Made by a program: the position numbers and the translations under genes. Below are positions 17,426 to 25,725 of a DNA stretch of 64,000 bases, piece by piece. The notes under the pieces were generated by a model. That model was not told where the DNA came from. It searched no databases and saw only the letters and a list, made by a program, of their open reading frames with translations. The DNA is from Sciscionella sediminilitoris. Lineage in GTDB: Bacteria; Actinomycetota; Actinomycetes; Mycobacteriales; Pseudonocardiaceae. The DNA lies in contig NZ_JALM01000081.1 in assembly GCF_000737195.2 (NCBI RefSeq), positions 101,805 to 165,804 on the forward strand. Direction: 5' to 3'. How positions within the stretch are numbered: position 1 is the first letter of the stretch; each line of letters opens with the position of its first letter.

Positions 17426-18793
17426 TCACGATACGGGTTCGGGTTCCGCGAGCCGTTCGAGGCTGCGGGTGCTGGTGTCGACGGCGAGCAGCGCGGCGAA
17501 CAGTGCGCAGGCCAGCCAGCTCGCTCCGGCGATCACGATCAGATACGGCCCCGCCGCCTCGACCCCGAGCGCGGCGATGATCGCCGAAGCGGCCAGCGGC
17601 GCGAGAAAACCGCCGAGCCTGCTGATCGAGAACGAGGTTCCGGCACCGCGGGCGCGGAGCTCGGTCGGATAGATCTCGGCCTCATAGGTGTGCAGCAAGG
17701 GGCCGTCGATGAAGATCAGCATGGAGGTCAGGAATCCGCACAGCACGACGAGCCAGTCCGTGCCCGCGAAGTAGAACCCGATGCCGACGCCCACATTGAG
17801 CGTGTAGAACGCGGCCATGCCCCATTTGCGCGGTATCCGGTCGGTGATGAACGAGGACAGCAGTGTGCCGACCGGATACGAGAGCTGGATCAGCGCGGTG
17901 TAGCCGACCGCGTGCACCAGATCGTAGCCGCGCGCGTAGAGCATCACCGGAACGAAGGTGGTGAATCCGTAGGAGCCGAATCCCTGGCAGAGCTCGATCA
18001 GCCAGGCGCTCAGCGTCCTGCGCAGATAGGCGGGTTTGAGCAGGGTCGTCGTCGAGACGGCGCGGGCCTCGGGAACCGCGGGCGGCGCCGCCGGTTCGGG
18101 AAGCCGTTCAGCACCGGTCCCGCGCGCTACCGCGGACTCGATCCGCCGCAGCACCGCCTCCGCTTCGGCATGACGGCCCCTGCGTTCGAGCCAGCGCGGC
18201 GATTCCGGGACCCAGAGCCGGAGCCCGATGGTGAGCAGCGCACCCGCCGCGGCGATCAGCAGCCCGATCCGGAATCCGCCGGATACCTCGGCCATCGCCG
18301 CCGCGATCAGCCCACCCGTGGTGCCGCCGAGGAAGCCGATCGCCAGCATCAGCGAGCTGAGCCGACCTCGGCGCGCGGAGGGGGCGAGCTCTTGTACGTA
18401 GGTCACCGAGAGCGGGATCTCCGCACCGGTTCCGATACCGGCCACGAAAATCGCCAGCAACAGCAGGAAGTTCACCGGAACCAGCGCGGCCACACAGGCA
18501 CCGATCGCGAGCACCGCGAGATTGAGCGTGAACGCCCGGGCGCGGCCGATCCGGTCGGCGATCCGGCCCAGCAGCACCGCACCGATGAAGGTGCCGAGGA
18601 ACAGCGCGGTCGGGATCTGGGTCGCCAGCTGCTCCTGGTGCGCCGCCTTCACGAATGCCGAGGACAGCGGCCCGATCGAATAGAGCATGTAGGTGTCCCA
18701 GAAGACCCCGAGGCTGATCAGCACCAAACAGGCCCACAGAAACCGGGAGGCGGGCAGCCGGTCCAGCCTGCCCGCGGCGTTCGGCGCGCTCAT
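17426..18793 (-). CDS. MFS transporter (sugar-porter/aromatic acid-like)
   Basis: A 455-residue major facilitator with twelve predicted helices. The conserved loop 2-3 motif is GRIADRIGRARAF and a matching SSFITDRIPRKWG sits in the second half. The large central loop of about 60 residues and overall length fit sugar porters or aromatic acid symporters. Its start overlaps the amidohydrolase stop (ATGA), and prpB follows closely. It probably imports the compound that the amidohydrolase and lyase process. Confidence 0.86.
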   Translation of the reverse strand: MSAPNAAGRLDRLPASRFLWACLVLISLGVFWDTYMLYSIGPLSSAFVKAAHQEQLATQIPTALFLGTFIGAVLLGRIADRIGRARAFTLNLAVLAIGACVAALVPVNFLLLLAIFVAGIGTGAEIPLSVTYVQELAPSARRGRLSSLMLAIGFLGGTTGGLIAAAMAEVSGGFRIGLLIAAAGALLTIGLRLWVPESPRWLERRGRHAEAEAVLRRIESAVARGTGAERLPEPAAPPAVPEARAVSTTTLLKPAYLRRTLSAWLIELCQGFGSYGFTTFVPVMLYARGYDLVHAVGYTALIQLSYPVGTLLSSFITDRIPRKWGMAAFYTLNVGVGIGFYFAGTDWLVVLCGFLTSMLIFIDGPLLHTYEAEIYPTELRARGAGTSFSISRLGGFLAPLAASAIIAALGVEAAGPYLIVIAGASWLACALFAALLAVDTSTRSLERLAEPEPVS

Positions 18794-19584
18794 CCGGCCG
18801 CCGCCAATCCGAACAGCCGCGCCGGATTGTCCGCCAGCACGGCCCGGCGCAGGTGTTCCTCGGGAACCCATTCGCCCAGCCAGTCCACTGTGGAGGAATA
18901 CCCGAAGCCCTCGTGTTCGTGGCTGACCCACGGCCAGTCACTGCCCCACAGCAGGCGATCGGGCCGGTGCGCCAGCAGTTCCGCGGCCCGATCCGCGGCC
19001 ACCGCGCGGTTCGGCAGCCGATACGGCGCGGAGAGCTTCACCCAGGTGTCGCCGCCCGCGACCGCCTCGAGCACGAAGCCCAGGTCCGCGTCCAGTCCGA
19101 AATGGTCCAGCACGAGCACTCCACCGGCCGCGAGCACGCTCGCCCCGAGCGCGGGGATCCGGTCCGCCTCGGCGAGCAGTTCCAGATGCAACCCGGTGGC
19201 CGCCGCCTTCTCGGCCAGGGTCCGCAGTCCGGTTTCCGGACGGCCGATCAGATTGCAGCGGATCCCGCGCACCCCGGAGCGGGCGAGCCGTTGCAGCTCC
19301 ACCACGCTCGTCTCCGGCCCGGCCGTGATCGTGCCGAGCAACCGGGATTCCCCTTGTGCCAGGGCGTCCAGCAACACCGTGTTGTCCTCGCCGTAGAAAC
19401 TCGGGGCGGTGAGCACCGCGTGCGAGAGCCCTTGCGCGTCCAGCAGGCCGAACAGCTCGGGCACCGTGGTGTCCCTGCTCGGCGCGGAATGCCGGTCGGC
19501 GGCCAGGCTCGCGTTCACCCGCAGGATGTGCACGTGGGTGTCCACCCCGGTGACGGCGGGACCATGCTTCGACGCTGAATTCAC
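18790..19584 (-). CDS. Amidohydrolase_2 family metal-dependent hydrolase
   Basis: TIM-barrel hydrolase of 264 residues related to 2-pyrone-4,6-dicarboxylate lactonase and similar enzymes. Visible features are the N-terminal VDTHVHIL metal motif, DHFG, and the C-terminal LLWGSDWPW with the catalytic Asp. The GTG start has GGGGA just before it; a TTG six codons earlier is possible. It is the first gene of the hydrolase-MFS-prpB operon, divergent from a LysR gene. Lactone or cyclic ester hydrolysis is likely, substrate unknown. Confidence 0.85.
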   Translation of the reverse strand: MNSASKHGPAVTGVDTHVHILRVNASLAADRHSAPSRDTTVPELFGLLDAQGLSHAVLTAPSFYGEDNTVLLDALAQGESRLLGTITAGPETSVVELQRLARSGVRGIRCNLIGRPETGLRTLAEKAAATGLHLELLAEADRIPALGASVLAAGGVLVLDHFGLDADLGFVLEAVAGGDTWVKLSAPYRLPNRAVAADRAAELLAHRPDRLLWGSDWPWVSHEHEGFGYSSTVDWLGEWVPEEHLRRAVLADNPARLFGLAAAG

Positions 19585-19619
19585 GTCCCCGATGCTAGGC
19601 AACGAGCCCGTTCACGTTG

Positions 19620-19647
19620 ATCAGTTATCCACGTCATTTCTGATAAG
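19620..19647. promoter_or_regulatory. LysR operator candidate between amidohydrolase operon and lysR
   Basis: Two nested dyads occur in an AT-rich gap: ATCAG (19620-19624) with CTGAT (19640-19644), and TTATC (19625-19629) with GATAA (19642-19646). They lie about ten bases before the lysR start and 36 from the divergent GTG, a typical place for LysR binding. Confidence 0.45.
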
Positions 19648-19655
19648 TTTCCCTT

Positions 19656-20543
19656 ATGCTGGATATCACGCCGCGTCAGCTGGAGGCGTTCGTCTGGATC
19701 GTCCGGCTCGGCACCTTCCGCGCGGCGGCCGAACGCCTCGGGCTCAGCCAGCCCGCCATCTCGTTGCGCATCCGCCAGCTGGAGACCGCCGCCGGTACCG
19801 CGCTGTTCCACCGGCGGGGCACCGCGGTCGGGCTCACCGCGGACGGGACGCTGCTGCTGCACTACGCGGAACGCGAGCTCGCCCTGCTCGAGGAACTCGG
19901 GCAGCGGCTGCGCGCCGGCGATCCGTGGCAGGGAACACTGCGCCTCGGTTCCTCGGACCTGTTCGCCATGACCTGCCTGCCGAGGGTGCTCGAACGGCTG
20001 GAACGCAGTCACCCCGAGGTCAATGTGCGCCTCACCGCCTCGTCCAGCGTCGCACTGGCCCGCATGCTCGACCGGGGCGAGCTGGACCTCGCGTTCATGA
20101 GCAACGCCGAACCGAGCGAGCACGTGCGCGTCGAGGAACTCGGCAACACCGCGCTGACCATCGTCAGCAACGGGAACCGCGGACTCCCCGAGCGGATCGC
20201 ACCGGAAGACCTTGCCGGGCAGCGGATCCTGATCAATCCGCCGCCCTCGGCCATCCACGGGATAGTGGCGCGCTGGTTCGGCGAGGCGGACATTCCGCTG
20301 CCCAACTTCAGCACCTGCAACAGCCTCCCGGTCACCAGCGGACTGGTCGCGGCCGGTGGCGGGATCGGTTTCCTCCCGCACTGGCTGGTGCGCGCCGACC
20401 TGGAGGCGGGAATCCTCACCGCGCACCGGCCGCGCACGCCGCTGCGGGACCTGCGCCTGTCCCTCGCGCACAGCAGGACCACACCGCAGGTGATCGTGGA
20501 TTTCCTGCGCAGCGCGGGCCGCCGGGCCTTGCGCGACCAGTAG
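19656..20543 (+). CDS. LysR family transcriptional regulator
   Basis: Regulator of 295 residues with an N-terminal helix-turn-helix (RLGLSQPAISLRIRQLETAAG, about residues 27-47) and a LysR effector domain ending in short tail sequence. The ATG begins just before the conserved first helix (LDITPRQLEAFVWI). It is divergent from the amidohydrolase-MFS-prpB operon with 71 bases between starts and should control it. Confidence 0.88.
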   Translation: MLDITPRQLEAFVWIVRLGTFRAAAERLGLSQPAISLRIRQLETAAGTALFHRRGTAVGLTADGTLLLHYAERELALLEELGQRLRAGDPWQGTLRLGSSDLFAMTCLPRVLERLERSHPEVNVRLTASSSVALARMLDRGELDLAFMSNAEPSEHVRVEELGNTALTIVSNGNRGLPERIAPEDLAGQRILINPPPSAIHGIVARWFGEADIPLPNFSTCNSLPVTSGLVAAGGGIGFLPHWLVRADLEAGILTAHRPRTPLRDLRLSLAHSRTTPQVIVDFLRSAGRRALRDQ

Positions 20544-20560
20544 CGTTTCCCCCGGCGGAG

Positions 20561-21385
20561 TCAGCGGTGCAGCGGGCGGAGCCTGCCGCTCGCGGTCTGC
20601 CGCCCGTGGATGTCCCGGACCGCGCTGACCGTCTCTCCCGGCTCTCCGGGAACCGCGCTGACCACCATGCCCTGATGGTCGAACAGCGGGGAGACGAGCC
20701 GGTAGTCGAACGCGGTGTGCGCAGAGGGCCCGCCGTCGCGGGCCTTCTCGGCCATGACGATCGCCTGCAGCGGGCCGTGGGTGAGCAGTCCCGGATAGCC
20801 CTCGACGTCCCGGCAGTAGTCGCGGTCGTAGTGGATGCGGTGCGCGTTGTAGGTGAGCGCGGAGAAACGGAACAGCAGCACCGGCGAGACATCGACCGCC
20901 CACTCCCCCGGCGCCACGGGCACGGTGGAATCCGGTTCCCCGGTCGTGGCACCCCGTTCCGGGATCGGCCGGTACACGATGTCCTGTTCCTCGTCCACGA
21001 TCAGCCGACCGGCCTGCTCGATCCGGTGCCCGACAACCACGAAGGTCAGCGGACCGGAGCGCCCCTGTTTCTCCTCGACCGACAGGATTCTGGTGCGCCG
21101 GTTCGCGTGCTCACCGCAGCGCAGCTCGCCGTGCTGGCGCACTCGGCCACCCGCCCACATCCGCCGCTGCCCTGGTTTCGGTGGCGCGGGCACGGTGTTG
21201 CGCGCCGGATGCCCGTCCGGGCCGAGGTCCGACTGTGCCGGGTGGTCGAGCAGGTAGATCCAGTGCCACAGCAGCGGAATTCCCGCGCCACCGGCCAGAT
21301 CGGGCACCGGAACGCCGAGCAGCGCGCCGAGAGCCTGGGCCGGTCCGGGCATCAGGAGTTCTTCTCGCTCAACGGTTTCACTCAT
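20561..21385 (-). CDS. MaoC/FAS1-like hot-dog dehydratase (mesaconyl/itaconyl-CoA hydratase type)
   Basis: A 274-residue protein with two hot-dog halves. The second contains AHRIHYDRDYCRDVEGYPGLLTHGPLQ, the hydratase 2 catalytic Asp-His pattern seen in HTD2 and mesaconyl-C4-CoA hydratases. The start overlaps the CoA-transferase stop by ATGA. With an acyl-CoA dehydrogenase and a family III CoA-transferase it completes an activation, oxidation and hydration series for a short-chain or branched dicarboxylic acid. The exact acid is not known. Confidence 0.82.
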   Translation of the reverse strand: MSETVEREELLMPGPAQALGALLGVPVPDLAGGAGIPLLWHWIYLLDHPAQSDLGPDGHPARNTVPAPPKPGQRRMWAGGRVRQHGELRCGEHANRRTRILSVEEKQGRSGPLTFVVVGHRIEQAGRLIVDEEQDIVYRPIPERGATTGEPDSTVPVAPGEWAVDVSPVLLFRFSALTYNAHRIHYDRDYCRDVEGYPGLLTHGPLQAIVMAEKARDGGPSAHTAFDYRLVSPLFDHQGMVVSAVPGEPGETVSAVRDIHGRQTASGRLRPLHR

Positions 21386-22542
21386 CGTGCCGACTCCCCG
21401 GCTTGCTGTGGGCCGAAATCGGCGCGCACCGATTCGTTGTGCGCGCCGAGCGCCGGGACCGGGCGCATGGGCGGTTCCCCGGTGTCCGATTCCACCGGAG
21501 GGAGCATGGCGCGGACCGGACCCTCCGGGGTGTCCACCTGGCGCCAGCGGTCCCGCGCCCGCAGTTGCGGATGTTCCAGGAGCTCGTCCGGGGTGCGCAG
21601 GGTGGCATTGGCGATTCCCGCGCGCTCCAGCAGTTCCACGGCCTGTTCCGCGGTGTATCCGGCGAACACCGACTCGATGACCGCGGTCAGTTCGGCATCG
21701 TTCGCCACCCGGTCCACATTGGACCGGAACCGCGGATCCCCGGCCAGTTCGGGACGCTCGAGCACGGTGTGGCACAGCGCGGACCATTCCCGGTCGTTCT
21801 GGATACCGAGGAACACCGTCCCCTCGCCGGTGCGATACGGGCCATAGGGCGAGATCGAGGGATGCTTCGCCCCGGTTCGCCGCGACGGTGTTCCGCTGTA
21901 GTGCGCGAAGGAGGCGGGCTGGCTCATCCATTCGCCGAGCGCGTCGAGCATCGCGATCCGCAGTGTGGCGCCCCGCCCGGTGCGCTCACGTTCGTAGAGC
22001 GCGGTCAGGATGCCGCTGTAGCCGTACATCCCGGTGGCGATGTCGGCGATGGAGAACCCGGCCTTCGACGGTAACTCCGGTGTTCCGGTGGCCATCACCA
22101 GTCCGGCCTCGCACTGCACGAGCAGGTCGTAGGCCTTCTTGCTGCGGTAGGGGCCTTCGGGGCCGTAGCCGGACATCGAGCAGTGGATCAGTTCGGGCCG
22201 GGAGGCGCGCAGCGTGACCGCGTCGAGTCCGAGACGGTCGGCCGCGCCCGGGGCGAGGTTCTGCACGAACACGTCCGCCTCGGCGAGGATCCGCATCAGG
22301 ACCGCCCGGTCCGCGGGGTCCTTGATGTTGAGCTCGACGCTTTCCTTGCCGCGGTTGAGCCAGACGAAGTAGCTGGACTGTCCGTGCACGGCGCGGTCGT
22401 AGCCGCGGGCGAAGTCGCCCGCGGCCGGGCGTTCGACCTTGATGACGCGCGCCCCGAGATCGGCGAGCTGGCGGGTGGCGAACGGGGCGGCCACCGCCTG
22501 TTCGAGTGCGAGGACGGTGATACCGCTCAGCGGTCCGGACAT
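21382..22542 (-). CDS. Family III CoA-transferase (CaiB/BaiF)
   Basis: A 386-residue CoA-transferase that moves CoA between carboxylic acids. The N-terminal GITVLALEQAVAAPFATRQLADLGARVIKVE block and the catalytic-Asp region KKAYDLLVQCEAG are typical of the family. The ATG has AAGGGGG upstream. It lies between the acyl-CoA dehydrogenase (12-base gap) and the hot-dog hydratase (overlap), so it probably activates the starting acid using succinyl- or acetyl-CoA. Confidence 0.9.
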   Translation of the reverse strand: MSGPLSGITVLALEQAVAAPFATRQLADLGARVIKVERPAAGDFARGYDRAVHGQSSYFVWLNRGKESVELNIKDPADRAVLMRILAEADVFVQNLAPGAADRLGLDAVTLRASRPELIHCSMSGYGPEGPYRSKKAYDLLVQCEAGLVMATGTPELPSKAGFSIADIATGMYGYSGILTALYERERTGRGATLRIAMLDALGEWMSQPASFAHYSGTPSRRTGAKHPSISPYGPYRTGEGTVFLGIQNDREWSALCHTVLERPELAGDPRFRSNVDRVANDAELTAVIESVFAGYTAEQAVELLERAGIANATLRTPDELLEHPQLRARDRWRQVDTPEGPVRAMLPPVESDTGEPPMRPVPALGAHNESVRADFGPQQAGESAR

Positions 22543-22554
22543 GCCGTGCCCCCT

Positions 22555-23706
22555 TCAGATGCGGTGGCGCTTGATCAGCTGCCGGGCGATGACATTGCGC
22601 TGGATCTCGTTGGTGCCCTCACCGACGATCATCAGCGGCGCATCCCGGAAGTAGCGTTCCACGTCGAACTCGGTGGAATAGCCGTAGCCGCCGTGGATGC
22701 GCACCGCGTTGAGCGCGACCTCCATCGCCGTCTCCGAGGCGAACAGCTTCGCCATCCCGGCCTCCAGATCGGCGCGCTCCCCGGAGTCGTAACGGCGCGC
22801 CGCGTGCTGCACGAGCTGGCGCGCGGCCTCCAGTTTGGTGGCCATGTCCGCCAGGTAGTTGCCGATCGACTGGTGCTGCCAGATCGGCTGCCCGAAGCTC
22901 TCCCGCTCCTGGGCGTAGCGCAGCGCGTCGTTCAGCGCCGCCTGGCCGACTCCGAGCGCGCGGGAGGCGACCTGGATACGGCCGATCTCCAGGCCGCGCA
23001 TCATCTGCGCGAAACCACGGCCCTCCGTGCCGCCGAGCAACGCGTCCGCCGGGACCCGGACATCGTCGAAGGACAGCTCGCAGCTCTCCACGCCCTTGTA
23101 GCCGAGCTTGGGCAGATCGCGGGAGACCTGGAAACCAGGCCCTTTCTCGAGAAGCAGGATGCTCACCCCCTTGTGCGGGGGGTCGGCGTCCGGATCGGTC
23201 TTGCACAGCAGCGCCACCAGCTGCGAGCGGCGCGCGTTGGTGATCCAGGTCTTCGCGCCGTTCACCACGTACTGCTCGCCTTCACGGCGCGCCACCGTGC
23301 GCATCGCCTGCAGATCGGAGCCGCCACCGGGTTCGGTCAGCGCCATGGTGGCCCGGATCTCGCCGGTCGCCATCCGCGGCAGGTACCTGTCCTGCTGCTC
23401 TTTGGTGCCGAAGGCCAGCAGCAGCTTCGCCACCACGGTGTGCCCGCCCATCGAACCGGCCAGGCTCATCCAGCCGCGCGCCAGCTCCTCGGTGACCGCC
23501 GCATAGCACTGCGCCGAGACCGCGGCCTCGCCCCAGGGTTCCGGGATCGCGAGCCCGAAGATGCCCATCTCCTTCATCTGTTCGATGAGCTTCTCCGGAT
23601 ACGTGTTGCTGTGGTCCAGTTCCTGTGCGACCGGTTTCACCTCCCGATCGACGAACTCGCCGACCAGCGCGACGATCGCGTTTTCCTCCTCCTCGAGCCC
23701 GTCCAT
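22555..23706 (-). CDS. Acyl-CoA dehydrogenase
   Basis: Flavoenzyme of 383 residues that introduces a double bond into an acyl-CoA. Signatures MALTEPGGGSDL and GGYGYSTEFDVERYFRDA are present, with the FAD/catalytic end VGEGTNEIQRN. The second of two ATG codons was chosen because GGGAGG lies seven bases before it. It is the first gene of the operon and is divergent from a LysR gene. Confidence 0.9.
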   Translation of the reverse strand: MDGLEEEENAIVALVGEFVDREVKPVAQELDHSNTYPEKLIEQMKEMGIFGLAIPEPWGEAAVSAQCYAAVTEELARGWMSLAGSMGGHTVVAKLLLAFGTKEQQDRYLPRMATGEIRATMALTEPGGGSDLQAMRTVARREGEQYVVNGAKTWITNARRSQLVALLCKTDPDADPPHKGVSILLLEKGPGFQVSRDLPKLGYKGVESCELSFDDVRVPADALLGGTEGRGFAQMMRGLEIGRIQVASRALGVGQAALNDALRYAQERESFGQPIWQHQSIGNYLADMATKLEAARQLVQHAARRYDSGERADLEAGMAKLFASETAMEVALNAVRIHGGYGYSTEFDVERYFRDAPLMIVGEGTNEIQRNVIARQLIKRHRI

Positions 23707-23733
23707 CGGGTGCCCTCCCATTCCTCGTTCTCG

Positions 23734-23748
23734 ATTCCATCATGGATT
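23734..23748. promoter_or_regulatory. LysR operator candidate upstream of acyl-CoA dehydrogenase
   Basis: ATTCCAT-C-ATGGATT is a 7-1-7 inverted repeat with one mismatched pair, placed between the divergent acyl-CoA dehydrogenase and lysR starts. Size and symmetry fit a LysR recognition dyad. Confidence 0.5.
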
Positions 23749-23802
23749 ACTATGACCCGAGCTGAGAAATACCTTTTCCTGATGGAGATATGCGCGGTTG
23801 CG

Positions 23803-24735
23803 ATGGACCTCAAACAGCTCAACGCACTGGTGACCGTCGCGGAGGCGGGCAGCGTGACCCGCGCCGCCGAACTGCTGCACCTGGTCCAGCCCGCGGTGAC
23901 CCGGCAGATCAAGGCACTCGAGGACGAGCTCGGCGTCCCGTTGTTCGACCGCACCCGCACCGGCATGCGCACCACCGAGGCAGGGAGCGCCCTGGTGGAG
24001 CGGGCCCGCCGGGCGCTGACCGAACTCGATCGCGCTCGCGCCGAGCTCGCCCCCACACCCGGAGTCGTGACCGGGATCGTCACCCTCGGCCTGTTGGAGA
24101 GTACCGCCGAACTGCTCGCCGAACCGCTCGTCGCACGCCTCAGCCAGGACCATCCCGGGATCGAACTGCGGCTGCAGACCGCCTATTCGGGACACCTGCA
24201 GCGCTGGCTGGACGAGGGCGATCTCGATCTGAGCCTGCAGTACAACATCACCGGTTCACCCTCGCTGAACGTGACCCAACTGGTCCGCGAACAGCTCTGG
24301 ATCGCCGCGCCCGCACCGGCAGGGCTGCGCCGGGATCGCCCGGTGCCGTTCGCCGAAGCCGCGGCGCACCCACTGGTCCTGCCGACGACCGGGCACGGGC
24401 TGCGCACCCTGATCGACGGCGGTGCCCGGCGGGCAGGCCTCGCCCTGGACGGCACGGTGAGCACGAATTCCATGGCACTGCAGAAGAAACTCGCGCAGGC
24501 CGGGCACGGCTGGACCATCCTGCCCGCCGTCGGGCTCACCGGGGAGATCGCCACCGGGCTGCTGTGCGCCGCGCCGCTGACCGAGCCGGAGGTGTGGCGC
24601 ACGGTCGTGCTGGCCATGCCCCGCACCGGGCGGGTACCGGCCGCGGTGGACATCGTCGCGCGCGAGGTCGCCAGCCAGATCGGTATCGCCGTCACCGATC
24701 AGCGCTGGCCCGCGGCCGAACTGGTATCCGATTAG
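23803..24735 (+). CDS. LysR family transcriptional regulator
   Basis: A 310-residue LysR regulator. The helix-turn-helix is SVTRAAELLHLVQPAVTRQIKALEDELG (about residues 16-42) and an effector domain follows. The ATG before DLKQLNALVTV is standard for the family; an in-frame ATG seven codons earlier is possible. It is divergent from the acyl-CoA operon and probably responds to an acid or acyl-CoA. Its stop codon is inside a short tandem duplication. Confidence 0.88.
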   Translation: MDLKQLNALVTVAEAGSVTRAAELLHLVQPAVTRQIKALEDELGVPLFDRTRTGMRTTEAGSALVERARRALTELDRARAELAPTPGVVTGIVTLGLLESTAELLAEPLVARLSQDHPGIELRLQTAYSGHLQRWLDEGDLDLSLQYNITGSPSLNVTQLVREQLWIAAPAPAGLRRDRPVPFAEAAAHPLVLPTTGHGLRTLIDGGARRAGLALDGTVSTNSMALQKKLAQAGHGWTILPAVGLTGEIATGLLCAAPLTEPEVWRTVVLAMPRTGRVPAAVDIVAREVASQIGIAVTDQRWPAAELVSD

Positions 24736-24765
24736 CCCGTCACAGCCTGTTAGCCCGTCACAGCC
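24732..24765. repeat. 18-bp tandem duplication across two convergent stop codons
   Basis: The 16-base string TTAGCCCGTCACAGCC occurs at 24732-24747 and again at 24750-24765. The copy unit is 18 bases, so reading frames are kept. The first copy holds the LysR stop, the second holds the deacetylase-family stop, and each copy contains both stop triplets. Confidence 0.8.
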
Positions 24766-25642
24766 CGGAGACGTACTCGGCGACCTGGGCGTGCGTGCCG
24801 AACCACACGCCTTCGTGCGCGCCGATGTGCTCCAGCAGCTCGGTCAGGATCGCGATCCGGGACCGGTGCCCGATGATGTGCGGGTGCATGGTCAGCTGGA
24901 ACACCCCGCCTTCGGCATAGGCCAGGTCGAACTCGTCGCGCCACAGCGAGAGCACCCCGCGCGGCGGCGTATAAGGCCGTAGCGCGCTGAACCGCTCCAT
25001 GTTGAAGTACACCGCGTCATCGCGGATCCACTCGACCGGCAGTTCCACGATCCCGGTGGGTTCGCCCTCGGCGAGGATCTCGTAGCAGTCGTCGTCGGCC
25101 ATCAGCGAGGAGTCGTAGGCCAGCCCGAGTTCCCGGGTGATCGCCAGGGTGTGCGGGGAGAAATCCCAGGACGGGGTGCGCACACCGGACGGGCGCATCC
25201 CGGAGACCTTCTCCAGCGTGTCCATGGCCCGCAACGCCAGTTCGCGTTCGATTCCGGGTGGCAGCACCGTGTTCCGCTCGTGGATCCAGCCGTGCAGCGC
25301 GATCTCGTGCCCGGCGTCCACATAGGCCTTGGCCTCGTTCTCGTGCAGCAGCGCGGAAACGGCGGGCATGAAGAACGTCGCCGGCGCCCGGAACCGGTCC
25401 AGCAGCCGCATGATCCGCGGCACACCGACCCGGGCTCCGTACTCACCCTGGGACAGCTTGCCCGGGGACACCTCGCCGTCGCGCAGCATCGGCGTCTCGT
25501 GGTCGGCATCGAAGGACAGGGCCACCGCGACCTTGGCGCCACCCGGCCAGGAATCCGGCACCAGCGGACGTCCGGCCCGCACCTTCTCCACATGCCCGCG
25601 CCAGGTCGGCTCGTCCCACTGCCACGGTTCCAGCTCGCTCAT
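24758..25642 (-). CDS. Polysaccharide deacetylase-fold hydrolase (imidase/allantoinase PuuE-like)
   Basis: A 294-residue NodB-fold metal hydrolase. The catalytic Asp-Asp motif is SFDADHET and the metal histidines are in HGWIHE. No signal peptide is present, so a cell-wall role is unlikely. Length and layout match bacterial cyclic imide hydrolases and allantoinase PuuE, which share this fold and open cyclic amides. It is divergent from an amidase gene across 83 bases, fitting a two-step imide to half-amide to acid route. That function is inferred from context; a cytoplasmic carbohydrate deacetylase remains possible. Confidence 0.78.
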   Translation of the reverse strand: MSELEPWQWDEPTWRGHVEKVRAGRPLVPDSWPGGAKVAVALSFDADHETPMLRDGEVSPGKLSQGEYGARVGVPRIMRLLDRFRAPATFFMPAVSALLHENEAKAYVDAGHEIALHGWIHERNTVLPPGIERELALRAMDTLEKVSGMRPSGVRTPSWDFSPHTLAITRELGLAYDSSLMADDDCYEILAEGEPTGIVELPVEWIRDDAVYFNMERFSALRPYTPPRGVLSLWRDEFDLAYAEGGVFQLTMHPHIIGHRSRIAILTELLEHIGAHEGVWFGTHAQVAEYVSGL

Positions 25643-25667
25643 ACTCTCCTCCGTTGCTGTTCTGCGA

Positions 25668-25682
25668 TACGATACGACGTGC
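25668..25682. promoter_or_regulatory. Shared promoter motif, copy 1
   Basis: TACGATACGACGTGC lies between the divergent deacetylase-fold and amidase genes. It matches 13 of 15 bases of TACGAAACGTCGTGC at 29691-29705, in the next divergent gap of the same gene group. Repetition at two such promoters suggests one regulator binds both. Confidence 0.45.
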
Positions 25683-25725
25683 CACATTGTAGTCCGACCT
25701 TGCTCACAGGCAACAAGGAGAAGCC

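Noticed and set aside
22183..23802. 850-codon + strand frame running into the LysR gene
   Set aside because: Only the last 310 codons have LysR features; the upstream part is antisense to the acyl-CoA dehydrogenase and CoA-transferase genes.
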